A stretch of DNA of 8,689 nucleotides from the NCBI GenBank assembly GCA_947588915.1, contig CANPZA010000064.1, positions 1 through 8,689 of the forward strand. The letters are read 5' to 3'. The notes under the pieces were generated by a model that saw nothing but the letters and a program-made list of their open reading frames with translations, ran no database searches and had not been told where the DNA came from. Positions 1 to 5,742 of the stretch are shown here, one piece after another; position 1 is the first letter of the stretch, and every line of letters begins with the position of its first letter. Source of the DNA: an uncultured Clostridia bacterium. GTDB taxonomy: Bacteria > Bacillota_A > Clostridia > TANB77 > CAG-508. Position numbers and translations under genes: made by a program.

Positions 1-549
1 GTGAAAAAATAAAATACATGTTCCCAAAAGCCCATGCAGCAGCATATGTAACAAATGCATTTAGAATAGCATGGTTCAAAGTACATGAACCTCTAGCATA
101 TTATGCAGCATATTTTTCAATAAGAGCAGATGAATTTGACAGTGAATGTATGATATTTGGAAAAGAAAAAGTAAAAAACAAAATGAAAGAAATAGACTTA
201 GCAGGAAATGATGCAACAACAAAAGATAAAAATATGTATTCAATACTAGAACTAGTATTAGAAATGTATGAAAGAGGATTTGAATTCTTGCCAATAGATC
301 TTTACAAATCAGATGCTACTAAATTCTTAGTAGAAGAAGGAGGAATTAGGCCACCATTAAACAGCATACCAGGACTTGGAACAGTAGCAGCACAAGGAAT
401 TGCAAAGGCAAGAGAAGAACGGAAAATTCATGTCAATAGATGACCTAAAAATACGTTCAAAAGTAGGAAACTCAGTAACAGACTTATTAAAAAAATTCAA
501 ATGTCTAGAAGGAATGAGCCAAAGCAATCAAATAAGCCTATTCGCTTAA
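1..549 (+). CDS. polC: DNA polymerase III PolC-type, C-terminal part, with internal +1 frame change
   Basis: This is the 3' end of the alpha subunit of the Gram-positive replicative polymerase PolC, which copies chromosomal DNA at the fork. The frame is open from base 3, so the gene starts outside the window; about 181 C-terminal residues are visible. Family signatures are the KIKYMFPKAHAAAYV block (from base 12), YYAAYFSIRADEFD, the ATTKDKN...LELVLEMYERGF stretch, the DLYKSDATKF block and the helix-hairpin-helix-like IPGLGTVAAQGIAKAREE. After GAA (417-419) the zero frame reads CGG and stops at 441-443. Omitting C420 restores GKFMSIDDLKIRSKVGN...QISLFA, ending at TAA 547-549, which matches the usual PolC tail (KAREEG-F-S--DL--RS, ending in LSLF). 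Without the shift the last ~42 residues are lost. The gene is followed by a hairpin terminator, then DUF1294. Identity is certain; whether the break is programmed, a mutation or an error is open. Confidence 0.93.
408..424 (+). other. Putative +1 frameshift site in polC
   Basis: In the zero frame the codons are GCA AGA GAA GAA CGG AAA; the protein family requires A-R-E-E-G-K, obtained only if C420 is skipped and GGA (421-423) is read. The site fits the pattern GCRRGAGAAGWWCGGWW that is also present at the lepA break (4260-4276). The extra base is not in a homopolymer run. The zero frame terminates seven codons after the shift point. A programmed role is inference; the frame change itself is seen directly. 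Confidence 0.6.
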
Positions 550-550
550 G

Positions 551-583
551 GGTAAAGTTGGGACAGGCACCGCTTTACCTTTT
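551..583 (+). terminator. Rho-independent terminator after polC
   Basis: GGTAAAG (551-557) pairs with CTTTACC (573-579), followed by a short T run (580-583); G550 and T580 can add a wobble pair. It begins one base after the polC stop codon. The 15-base loop contains GGGACAGGCACC, a string that reminds me of short palindromic repeats found in many bacterial genomes (see findings). The T run is short, so termination may be partial and allow read-through to the DUF1294 gene 40 bases on. Confidence 0.6.
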
Positions 584-623
584 CTGTAAAATATAGATTT
601 ATAAATAAAACAAGGAGGATAAA

Positions 624-932
624 ATGTTACAACAAAATACAATCAATTTTGAAGAAATCTTCACGACACAAAATATTTTATTATATTTATTAGCAATCAA
701 CATATTTGGATTTTTCATTATGTGGCTAGACAAGTACAAGGCTAAAAAAGGCTCTTGGAGAATTTCAGAAAAAACATTATTTATAGTTACAGCTTTAGGA
801 GGAGGAATAGGAACGATTGCTGGTATGTATACTTTTAGACATAAGACACAAAAATTAAATTTTGTTATAGGTTTTCCTTTTATAACTATATTGGAAATAA
901 TAGGAATAATATATTATTTTTTTACAAAGTAA
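624..932 (+). CDS. DUF1294 small integral membrane protein
   Basis: A 102-residue membrane protein of the DUF1294 (YsdA-like) family; the molecular function of the family is not known. Diagnostic features in order are a first hydrophobic segment (~18-34) ending in WLDKYKAKK, the SWRISEKTL motif (~44-52), a glycine-rich second membrane segment with ALGGGIGTIAGMYTFRHKT (~57-75), and a third hydrophobic segment (~79-100). Length and motif order match complete family members. The ATG at 624 is preceded at five bases by AAGGAGG (612-618), which fixes the start. It lies 74 bases after polC, beyond a modest terminator, and no convincing promoter is seen between them, so it may be transcribed by read-through from polC. 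A strong terminator follows at 959-1010. Confidence 0.9.
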   Translation: MLQQNTINFEEIFTTQNILLYLLAINIFGFFIMWLDKYKAKKGSWRISEKTLFIVTALGGGIGTIAGMYTFRHKTQKLNFVIGFPFITILEIIGIIYYFFTK

Positions 933-958
933 AAAATTATGTAATTATTATAATTACC

Positions 959-1010
959 AAAACATCTAAAAAACTTGAAATATCAAGTACTTTAGATGTT
1001 TTACTTTTTT
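959..1010 (+). terminator. Strong two-tier hairpin terminator after DUF1294 gene
   Basis: AAAACATCTAAA (959-970) pairs with TTTAGATGTTTT (991-1002), and within it ACTTGA/TCAAGT forms an inner six-pair stem around AATA. A run of T follows at 1005-1010. The arrangement is typical of an intrinsic terminator and closes the polC-DUF1294 unit. Confidence 0.85.
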
Positions 1011-1090
1011 GCTTATTTATAAAAAAAGAGTGCACATAAAAAGTATAAAAATAAAAATAATTTAAAAATATTATTGTAACCTAAACAAAT

Positions 1091-1157
1091 TGTGAACAAC
1101 TTGAAAACTAAAATGTACTATTTTAAGTTATTCACAAAGTTATCCACAGTATCCACA
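1091..1157. promoter_or_regulatory. Cluster of DnaA-box-like 9-mers
   Basis: On the + strand, TTATTCACA (1128-1136, one mismatch to the consensus TTATCCACA), TTATCCACA (1140-1148, perfect) and GTATCCACA (1149-1157, one mismatch) lie head to tail, the last two abutting. TGTGAACAA (1091-1099) is a weaker box in the opposite orientation with two mismatches. DnaA binds such sites at bacterial origins and at some promoters. The clustering is seen directly; binding is inferred. Confidence 0.7.
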
Positions 1158-1229
1158 TAAAAAAATAAAAAAGATAAAAAGAAAATCAACAAAAAAATAA
1201 TATACATAAAATCGAAAAGGATACATAAA

Positions 1230-1268
1230 TGTAACAACATTGTAACAAATTTGTAATAAATGTAAGCA
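1230..1268 (+). repeat. Phased TGTAA short repeats (iteron-like)
   Basis: TGTAACAA occurs at 1230-1237 and 1241-1248, TGTAATAA at 1252-1259 and TGTAAGCA at 1261-1268, so starts are spaced 11, 11 and 9 bases, about one helical turn. Further TGTAA copies at 1347 and 1358 are again 11 apart. In such A/T-rich DNA some copies are expected by chance; the helical phasing is what makes the set notable. It could bind a protein on one face of the DNA. Confidence 0.45.
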
Positions 1269-1414
1269 AGATGGCGAAAAGAATAGCGAATAATGTCTAT
1301 TTCATAAAAATAATGAAAATGAGATATAAGAATATTGAAATAATATTGTAATATTCTTGTAAAAAAATAATAGATAATTAATGTGAAAAAATTCAATGAA
1401 AAATGGGGAAAAGG

Positions 1415-1423
1415 TGTGGATAA
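1415..1423 (-). promoter_or_regulatory. Perfect reverse DnaA box upstream of rhodanese gene
   Basis: TGTGGATAA is the exact complement of the consensus TTATCCACA. It lies 267 bases from the forward cluster and faces it. It also sits immediately upstream of and partly within the expected -35 region of the promoter whose -10 is TATAAT at 1444-1449, so bound DnaA could affect transcription of the rhodanese gene. Confidence 0.6.
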
Positions 1424-1443
1424 CTTTTTGTAAAGAGATAGCA

Positions 1444-1449
1444 TATAAT
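1444..1449 (+). promoter_or_regulatory. Probable -10 box for rhodanese gene
   Basis: TATAAT lies 37 bases upstream of the start codon at 1487. The -35 position (around 1421-1426) has no good TTGACA match, so the promoter is either weak or relies on an activator. The nearby DnaA box makes DnaA a candidate regulator. Confidence 0.4.
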
Positions 1450-1486
1450 AAAATATATGTAATTTTTTAAAAAAGGAAGAAGAAAA

Positions 1487-1822
1487 ATGTTATATAAAGT
1501 AAAATCATTAATTAATAAAAATAGATGCTATTGTGAGACAGAAATTACAACTAAGCAGTTAGAAAAAATGGTTAAAGAAGGTAGCATGCTTTTAGATGTA
1601 AGAAGTATTCAAGAATTTGAAGAAGGACATTTAGATAATGCAGTTTCTTTGCCAGTATATGAAATTAATAAAAAATATAAAGAGATTTTACCAAATAAAT
1701 CTCAAAATATTATTGTATATTGTAGTACAGGACATAGAAGTGCAAAAGCACAAAAATTACTTAAAAAGCTTGGATATGAAAAAGTATATAATTTATGTGA
1801 TGGTTTAGAAAACTATATATAA
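1487..1822 (+). CDS. Single-domain rhodanese-like sulfurtransferase
   Basis: A 111-residue single rhodanese domain, a family that carries sulfane sulfur as a cysteine persulfide and hands it to acceptors such as thiols or sulfur-relay proteins. The sequence shows the LLDVRSIQEFEEGHLDNAVSLP block (~35-56), including the DVR and GH..NA motifs, and the active loop CSTGHRS with catalytic Cys79 preceded by the IIVY strand. The C-terminal LGYEKVYNLCDGLENY is typical of the fold. Length is that of PspE/GlpE-like single-domain proteins. An N-terminal extension of about 20 residues holds a Cys-x-Cys pair (Cys14, Cys16), which is not part of the core domain. The start at 1487 has an AAGGAAGA ribosome binding site (1473-1480). 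The gene stands alone between the DnaA-box region and the ATPase gene, so its acceptor is unknown. Confidence 0.92.
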   Translation: MLYKVKSLINKNRCYCETEITTKQLEKMVKEGSMLLDVRSIQEFEEGHLDNAVSLPVYEINKKYKEILPNKSQNIIVYCSTGHRSAKAQKLLKKLGYEKVYNLCDGLENYI

Positions 1823-1940
1823 CAATAAAAGATAAATTTTTAATATCAAAAAACGAAACACAAAAAATAGGGTAATTAAGAACAACTGACAATGAATATT
1901 AGATAAAAAATAGAATTTCCAAAAAATTATTGAAACACAA

Positions 1941-1968
1941 AAGTTTTTTCATAATTTTGAAAAAACTT
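1941..1968. terminator. Perfect 10-bp hairpin, possible rhodanese terminator
   Basis: AAGTTTTTTC (1941-1950) and GAAAAAACTT (1959-1968) form a perfect stem with an eight-base loop. No T run follows on either strand, which weakens a terminator call. It lies 118 bases past the rhodanese stop, and its right arm overlaps the -35 box of the ATPase promoter by two bases, so it might instead influence that promoter. Confidence 0.35.
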
Positions 1969-1995
1969 GACTATAATAATAAAAAATAGTATAAT
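1967..1995 (+). promoter_or_regulatory. Promoter of AAA/DUF4143 ATPase gene
   Basis: TTGACT (1967-1972) and TATAAT (1990-1995) are separated by 17 bases, a near-consensus housekeeping promoter. Transcription would begin near 2002, only a few bases before the GGAGG ribosome binding site at 2006-2010, giving a very short leader. Confidence 0.8.
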
Positions 1996-2017
1996 AAAAA
2001 TAATTGGAGGAGATTTT

Positions 2018-3241
2018 ATGGAAAGAATAAAAAGAGAAAATTATCTGTCTATATTAAGAAACTTCAAAGATCAACAGATTATAAAAGTAATAACAGGAAT
2101 TAGAAGATGTGGTAAATCTACTTTATTAGAATTATTCCAAGACTATTTAAAAGAAAATGGAGTAAAAGATAATCAAATTATATCAATTAATTTTGAAGAT
2201 GCAGATTATGAAGGATTACAAGATAGAAAAGAATTATATAAATATTTAAAATCAAAATTGGTAAAAGGCAAAAAAACATATATATTTCTAGATGAAGTTC
2301 AAAATGTTTGGGAATTTGAAAAAACGGTAGATAGTCTTTTTATTAATAAAGATGTAGATATATATATAACTGGCTCAAATGCTTGGTTTTTATCATCAGA
2401 ACTCGCAACATTACTTACAGGAAGATATATAGAAATCAAAATGTTGCCATTATCATTTAAAGAATATTTATCAGCTTTTCAAGATAAAACAGATATATCA
2501 AGAAAATTTAGAGATTACTTACAATATAGTTCCTTTCCACAATCAATAGAATTATTTAAAATTAATCCAGAAAATATAAATTTATTTTTAGATGGAATAT
2601 ATAATACAATTTTATTTAAAGATGTAATGCAAAGGAAGGGAATAACAGATAAAAATACTTTAGAAAGAATAACTAAGTATTTATATGATAATATAGGAAA
2701 TAGAACAAGCATGAAAAATATAAGTGACAATATAGAAGGACTAGAGAAAAACAATTCATATAATACAGTTTCAACATATGTACAAGCACTAATAGATAGT
2801 TATATTGTATATAAAGCAAACAGATATGATATAAAAGGGAAAGAATTCTTAAAAACACAAGAGAAATATTATGCAGTAGATATAGGTCTTAGGTATTATA
2901 TGTTAGGTCAAGCCTCTGGTAAGGATATGGGACATATATTAGAAAATATAGTTTATCTTGAATTAATAAGGCGTGGATATGAAGTTTATATTGGAAAATA
3001 TGATGATTTAGAAGTCGATTTTGTAGCAAAAAATTTGGAAAATACAATTTATTATCAAGTAGCATTAACTACAAGAGAAACTATTGATGGTAATAATAGT
3101 GTATTAGAAAGAGAATTAGCTCCATTGAAAAAAATAAAAGATAATTATCCTAAATATATATTAACACTAGATGATGACCTAGATGCTGATTTTGATGGAA
3201 TAAAGAAGATAAATGTGTTAGATTGGTTGCTTAAAGATTAA
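2018..3241 (+). CDS. AAA-family ATP-binding protein with C-terminal DUF4143 domain
   Basis: A 407-residue protein of the widespread AAA_14/DUF4143 family, whose members bind ATP but whose cellular role is mostly unknown. The P-loop GIRRCGKST is at residues 27-35, the Walker B strand YIFLDEVQ at 88-95 with Asp92-Glu93, a sensor-like TGSNAWFLS at 118-126 and a conserved TGRY with Arg136 at 134-137. LPLSFKEYL follows the ATPase core. The C-terminal DUF4143 region has ENIVYLEL (from 309), EVDFVAK (332-338) and YYQVAL (345-350), resembling a PD-(D/E)XK nuclease-like core. Length is normal and no break is seen. ATG 2018 is chosen over an earlier TTG at 1967 because that TTG is the -35 box and GGAGG sits seven bases before 2018. 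It forms a single-gene unit with its own promoter and terminator. Such genes are common in several copies and are often mobile; its function here is unknown. Confidence 0.92.
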   Translation: MERIKRENYLSILRNFKDQQIIKVITGIRRCGKSTLLELFQDYLKENGVKDNQIISINFEDADYEGLQDRKELYKYLKSKLVKGKKTYIFLDEVQNVWEFEKTVDSLFINKDVDIYITGSNAWFLSSELATLLTGRYIEIKMLPLSFKEYLSAFQDKTDISRKFRDYLQYSSFPQSIELFKINPENINLFLDGIYNTILFKDVMQRKGITDKNTLERITKYLYDNIGNRTSMKNISDNIEGLEKNNSYNTVSTYVQALIDSYIVYKANRYDIKGKEFLKTQEKYYAVDIGLRYYMLGQASGKDMGHILENIVYLELIRRGYEVYIGKYDDLEVDFVAKNLENTIYYQVALTTRETIDGNNSVLERELAPLKKIKDNYPKYILTLDDDLDADFDGIKKINVLDWLLKD

Positions 3242-3252
3242 ATATAAGAAAG

Positions 3253-3306
3253 AAAAGCAAAATATAAATGTGATTTTTAAATTACAGAACTATTTTGCTT
3301 TTTTTA
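3253..3306 (+). terminator. Terminator of AAA/DUF4143 ATPase gene
   Basis: AAAAGCAAAATA (3253-3264) pairs perfectly with TATTTTGCTTTT (3291-3302), and seven T follow from 3299 to 3305. The 26-base loop can pair further (TGTGAT with ATTACA). It starts 12 bases after the stop codon. Confidence 0.85.
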
Positions 3307-3437
3307 AGATAAATTATATAAATTGAAGAAACAATAAACTAATTTAAAAATCAAAAAGGAGTTGCGTTAGTGACACTCATAAAGAAAAATTTATTTTTTA
3401 TATTCTTAAAAAACTGTAACTTAAAACAATTAATCTA

Positions 3438-3466
3438 TTGAGATTTTCATATTTGTATGGTAAAAT
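3438..3466 (+). promoter_or_regulatory. Promoter of lepA
   Basis: TTGAGA (3438-3443) and TAAAAT (3461-3466) are 17 bases apart, with an extended -10 TG at 3458-3459. This gives a leader of about 25 bases before the start codon at 3498. The apparent upstream extension of the lepA frame starts on this -35 box and is not translated. Confidence 0.7.
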
Positions 3467-3497
3467 AACGAATATAAGAAATAAGCATGGAGGAATT

Positions 3498-5304
3498 ATG
3501 AAACAAGATAGAATTAGAAATTTCAGTATAATTGCTCATATAGATCATGGAAAATCAACACTTGCAGATAGATTAATTGAAATGACAGGAGTATTGTCTA
3601 AAAGAGAGATGGAAAGTCAAGTTCTAGACAATATGGATATAGAAAAAGAAAGGGGAATAACAATAAAATCTCAAGCAGTAAGAATGATTTATAAAGCAAA
3701 AGATGGTGAAGAATATGTATTTAATTTAATAGATACACCTGGACATGTAGATTTTAATTATGAAGTATCAAGAAGTTTAGCTGCATGTGATGGTGCAATT
3801 CTTGTAGTGGATTCTACTCAAGGAGTAGAAGCACAAACTTTAGCAAATGTGTATCTAGCAATAGATAATAATTTAGAGATATTACCAGTATTAAATAAGA
3901 TAGACTTACCAAATGCAAGGATAGAAGAAGTAAAAAAAGAAATAGAAGATATAATAGGACTTCCAGCAGAAGATGCACCATGTATTTCTGCAAAATCAGG
4001 ATTAAATGTTGAAGAAGTATTAGAAAGAATAGTTACAGATCTACCTGCTCCAAAAGGCAATATAAATGATAAAACAAAGTGTTTAATATTTGATTCCTAT
4101 TATGATAATTATAAAGGAGCACTTGCATATATAAGAGTAGTTGATGGACAAGTCAAAGTTGGAGATGAAATTTACTTGATGGCAACTAAAAAGAATTTTA
4201 CAGTAACAGAAGTAGGATATTTCTTACCAGGATCTTATATGCAAACTGATAAATTAGAAGCGGGAGAAGTTCGGTTATATTGCAGCAAGCATTAAAAATT
4301 TGTCTGATATACATGTAGGAGATACGATTACTTTAAAAAATGAACCAGCTTTAGAACCACTGAAGGGATATAAAGAAGTAACACCAATGGTATATTGTGG
4401 ATTGTATCCAATGGATGGAAGTCAATATGAGGCATTAAAAGAAGCATTAGAAAAGTTAAAATTAAATGATGCAGCATTAGAATATGAACCAGAATCATCT
4501 CAAGCATTGGGATTTGGATTTCGTTGTGGATTTTTAGGATTACTTCATTTAGAAATAATTGCAGAGAGATTAGATAGAGAATTTGACTTAGGACTGATAA
4601 CAACAGCGCCATCTGTAATATATAAAGTATATAAAACAAATGGTGAAATAATTGAATTATATAATCCAGGAGATTTACCATCTTCACAAGAAATATCATA
4701 TATGGAAGAGCCATTTGTTACTGCAAATATTTTGACACCTAAGGAATATGTAGGAAATATTATGGAATTGTGTCAAAATAGGCGTGGAATTTATATTGAT
4801 ATGAAATATCTAGATGAAAATAGAGTAACACTTGTTTATGAAATGCCATTAAATGAAATCATTTATGATTTTTTTGATAATTTAAAATCTAAAACAAAAG
4901 GATATGCATCTTTTGACTATGAATTTAAAGAATATAGAAGAGCAAACTTAGTAAAATTAGATATATATATAAATGGAGAACAAGTTGATGCATTAAGTTT
5001 TATCATACATAAAGATAATGCATATGCTAAAGGCAAAAAAATGGTAGAAAAATTAAAAACAGTTATACCAAGAAAACTATTTAAAATACCATTGCAAGCC
5101 GCAATAGGTGGACAAATAATTGCAAGAGAAACCATATCTGCAATGAGAAAAGATGTACTTGCTAAATGTTATGGAGGAGATATTACAAGAAAGAAAAAAC
5201 TTTTAGAAAAGCAAAAAAGAGGTAAAAAGAAAATGCGTGAAATTGGAAATGTAGAAATAACACAAGAAGCATTTTTATCTGTTCTTAAACTCGATGAAGA
5301 CTAA
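3498..5304 (+). CDS. lepA: Elongation factor 4 (LepA GTPase), with internal +1 frame change
   Basis: LepA/EF4 is a ribosome-associated translational GTPase related to EF-G. With one +1 shift the product is 601 residues, the normal length. Seen in order are G1 AHIDHGKST (13-21), switch RGITIKS (52-58), G3 DTPGH (79-83), G4 NKID (133-136), G5 SAK (164-166), the second beta-barrel domain, the [14 protein letters not shown] domain and the LepA-specific C-terminal domain ([39 protein letters not shown]). After Val258 (GTT 4269-4271) the zero frame meets CGG and stops at 4293-4295, giving 265 residues. Skipping C4272 restores [20 protein letters not shown], the conserved LepA sequence AGEVGY. ATG 3498 has GGAGG at 3489-3493, a four-base spacing. 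The gene is alone under its own promoter. Both halves are well preserved, which argues against an old pseudogene. Confidence 0.95.
4260..4276 (+). other. Putative +1 frameshift site in lepA
   Basis: Zero-frame codons are GCG GGA GAA GTT CGG TTA; the conserved protein A-G-E-V-G-Y needs C4272 to be skipped so that GGT TAT is read. The site fits GCRRGAGAAGWWCGGWW, the same pattern as in polC (408-424), with GAGAAG ending two bases before CGG. Unshifted ribosomes stop after seven further codons. As a contrast, GGA GAA GTT at 7490-7498 in the 596-residue gene is followed by TCA rather than CGG and no frame change occurs there. Confidence 0.6.
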
Positions 5305-5314
5305 CTTTTTATTT

Positions 5315-5354
5315 AAAAGTTAAAAGAAAATCGGGTATTCCGAAGAGAATACCC
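5315..5354 (-). terminator. Terminator of the - strand gene, possibly serving lepA too
   Basis: GGGTATTC (5333-5340) and GAATACCC (5347-5354) form an eight-pair stem with loop CGAAGA on the + strand (TCTTCG on the - strand). Read on the - strand the stem is followed by a T-rich tract (5330 down to about 5315), as in an intrinsic terminator for the gene ending at 5378. On the + strand no T run follows. A weaker hairpin AACTTTT/AAAAGTT at 5303-5321 overlaps the lepA stop codon. Confidence 0.65.
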
Positions 5355-5361
5355 AATTCAT

Positions 5362-5378
5362 AGCCTAACAGTTAGGCT
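5362..5378. repeat. 17-base perfect palindrome beside a stop codon
   Basis: AGCCTAAC, one central A, GTTAGGCT: eight pairs with a single-base centre, touching the stop codon of the - strand gene. As RNA such a tight centre would open to a small loop. It may be part of a composite terminator with the neighbouring hairpin, or a site for a dimeric DNA-binding protein. Confidence 0.5.
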
Positions 5379-5710
5379 CACTCATCATATTCAAGAATTG
5401 CAGTAATTATAGCAATTGCTAAAATAAAAACTGCACAAATGACATGCCCAGTTGCAAATAGACAAAACATTGGTGCTAAATTAATAAAAAAGTTTGCTAT
5501 AGCAAGAAATAAATTCTGGTATGCACCTTTTTTATCAGTTAATATTATACTTGTTAAATTAAACAGAAAACTGATAAAAAATAATGCAATACAACTGCAA
5601 ACTCCACTTACAATGCCAACGGGGTTGCCTATGATTTTGCAACACATATAGCAAAGCACTCCTGCTACAGTTGTCCGAATGATTGTCAAAAGCATTGCTA
5701 GATTCTTCAT
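5378..5710 (-). CDS. Small multi-pass membrane protein, unknown function
   Basis: A 110-residue protein that I do not recognise. It is nearly all hydrophobic, with about four predicted membrane segments (roughly residues 5-25, 30-56, 63-84 and 87-106), a short polar loop TDKKGAYQN near 58-66 and an acidic end LEYDE. Several cysteines lie in the first half (including a Cys-Cys pair near residue 23). ATG at 5710 is chosen because AGGGAGGT precedes it at seven bases on the - strand and a good promoter lies upstream; an earlier in-frame ATG at 5752 lies upstream of the -10 box. It is the only gene on this strand, divergent from rlmB and convergent with lepA, and contains the only CGG codon in the window (codon 12) that is read without a frame change. 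Its slightly richer G/C and different codon use may indicate acquisition. Confidence 0.75.
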   Translation of the reverse strand: MKNLAMLLTIIRTTVAGVLCYMCCKIIGNPVGIVSGVCSCIALFFISFLFNLTSIILTDKKGAYQNLFLAIANFFINLAPMFCLFATGHVICAVFILAIAIITAILEYDE

Positions 5711-5742
5711 GATGATTACCTCCCTAATTTTAGTATAATTAT

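Larger units (their letters stand above)
1011..1486. other. 476-base non-coding A/T-rich region with origin-like sites
   Basis: No credible gene is present; the open frame on the - strand across 1118-1444 is low complexity (Phe/Tyr/Leu rich), lacks a ribosome binding site and overlaps the DnaA-like sites, so I do not call it. The stretch holds a cluster of DnaA-box-like 9-mers (1091-1157), a phased series of TGTAA repeats (1230-1268), a 9-bp inverted repeat AAGAATATT/AATATTCTT (1328-1336 and 1350-1358), a perfect reverse DnaA box (1415-1423) and the -10 box of the rhodanese gene (1444-1449). It could be a replication origin, a DnaA-titrating or regulatory cluster, or a long regulatory leader. 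Confidence 0.6.

Noticed and set aside
1118..1444. Open frame of 108 codons on the - strand
   Set aside because: Low-complexity Phe/Tyr/Leu/Ile composition produced by A/T-rich DNA, no ribosome binding site, and it overlaps the DnaA-like sites and the rhodanese promoter.
1967..2017. Longer ATPase frame starting at TTG 1967
   Set aside because: The TTG lies in the -35 box; ATG 2018 has a good ribosome binding site and the family start follows it.
3438..3497. Longer lepA starting at TTG 3438
   Set aside because: That TTG is the -35 box of the likely promoter, and LepA proteins normally begin a few residues before [14 protein letters not shown], as given by ATG 3498 with its GGAGG site.
420..4272. 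Old pseudogenes as explanation for split polC and lepA
   Set aside because: Each has a single lesion only, with strong conservation on both sides, and both encode widely kept core functions; decay would normally leave further stops or substitutions.
4300..5304. Separate gene starting at TTG 4300 for the second half of lepA
   Set aside because: No ribosome binding site precedes it, and the conserved LepA sequence continues unbroken across 4273-4299 in the same frame, so this is the shifted continuation of lepA. Re-initiation after the stop at 4293-4295 cannot be fully excluded.
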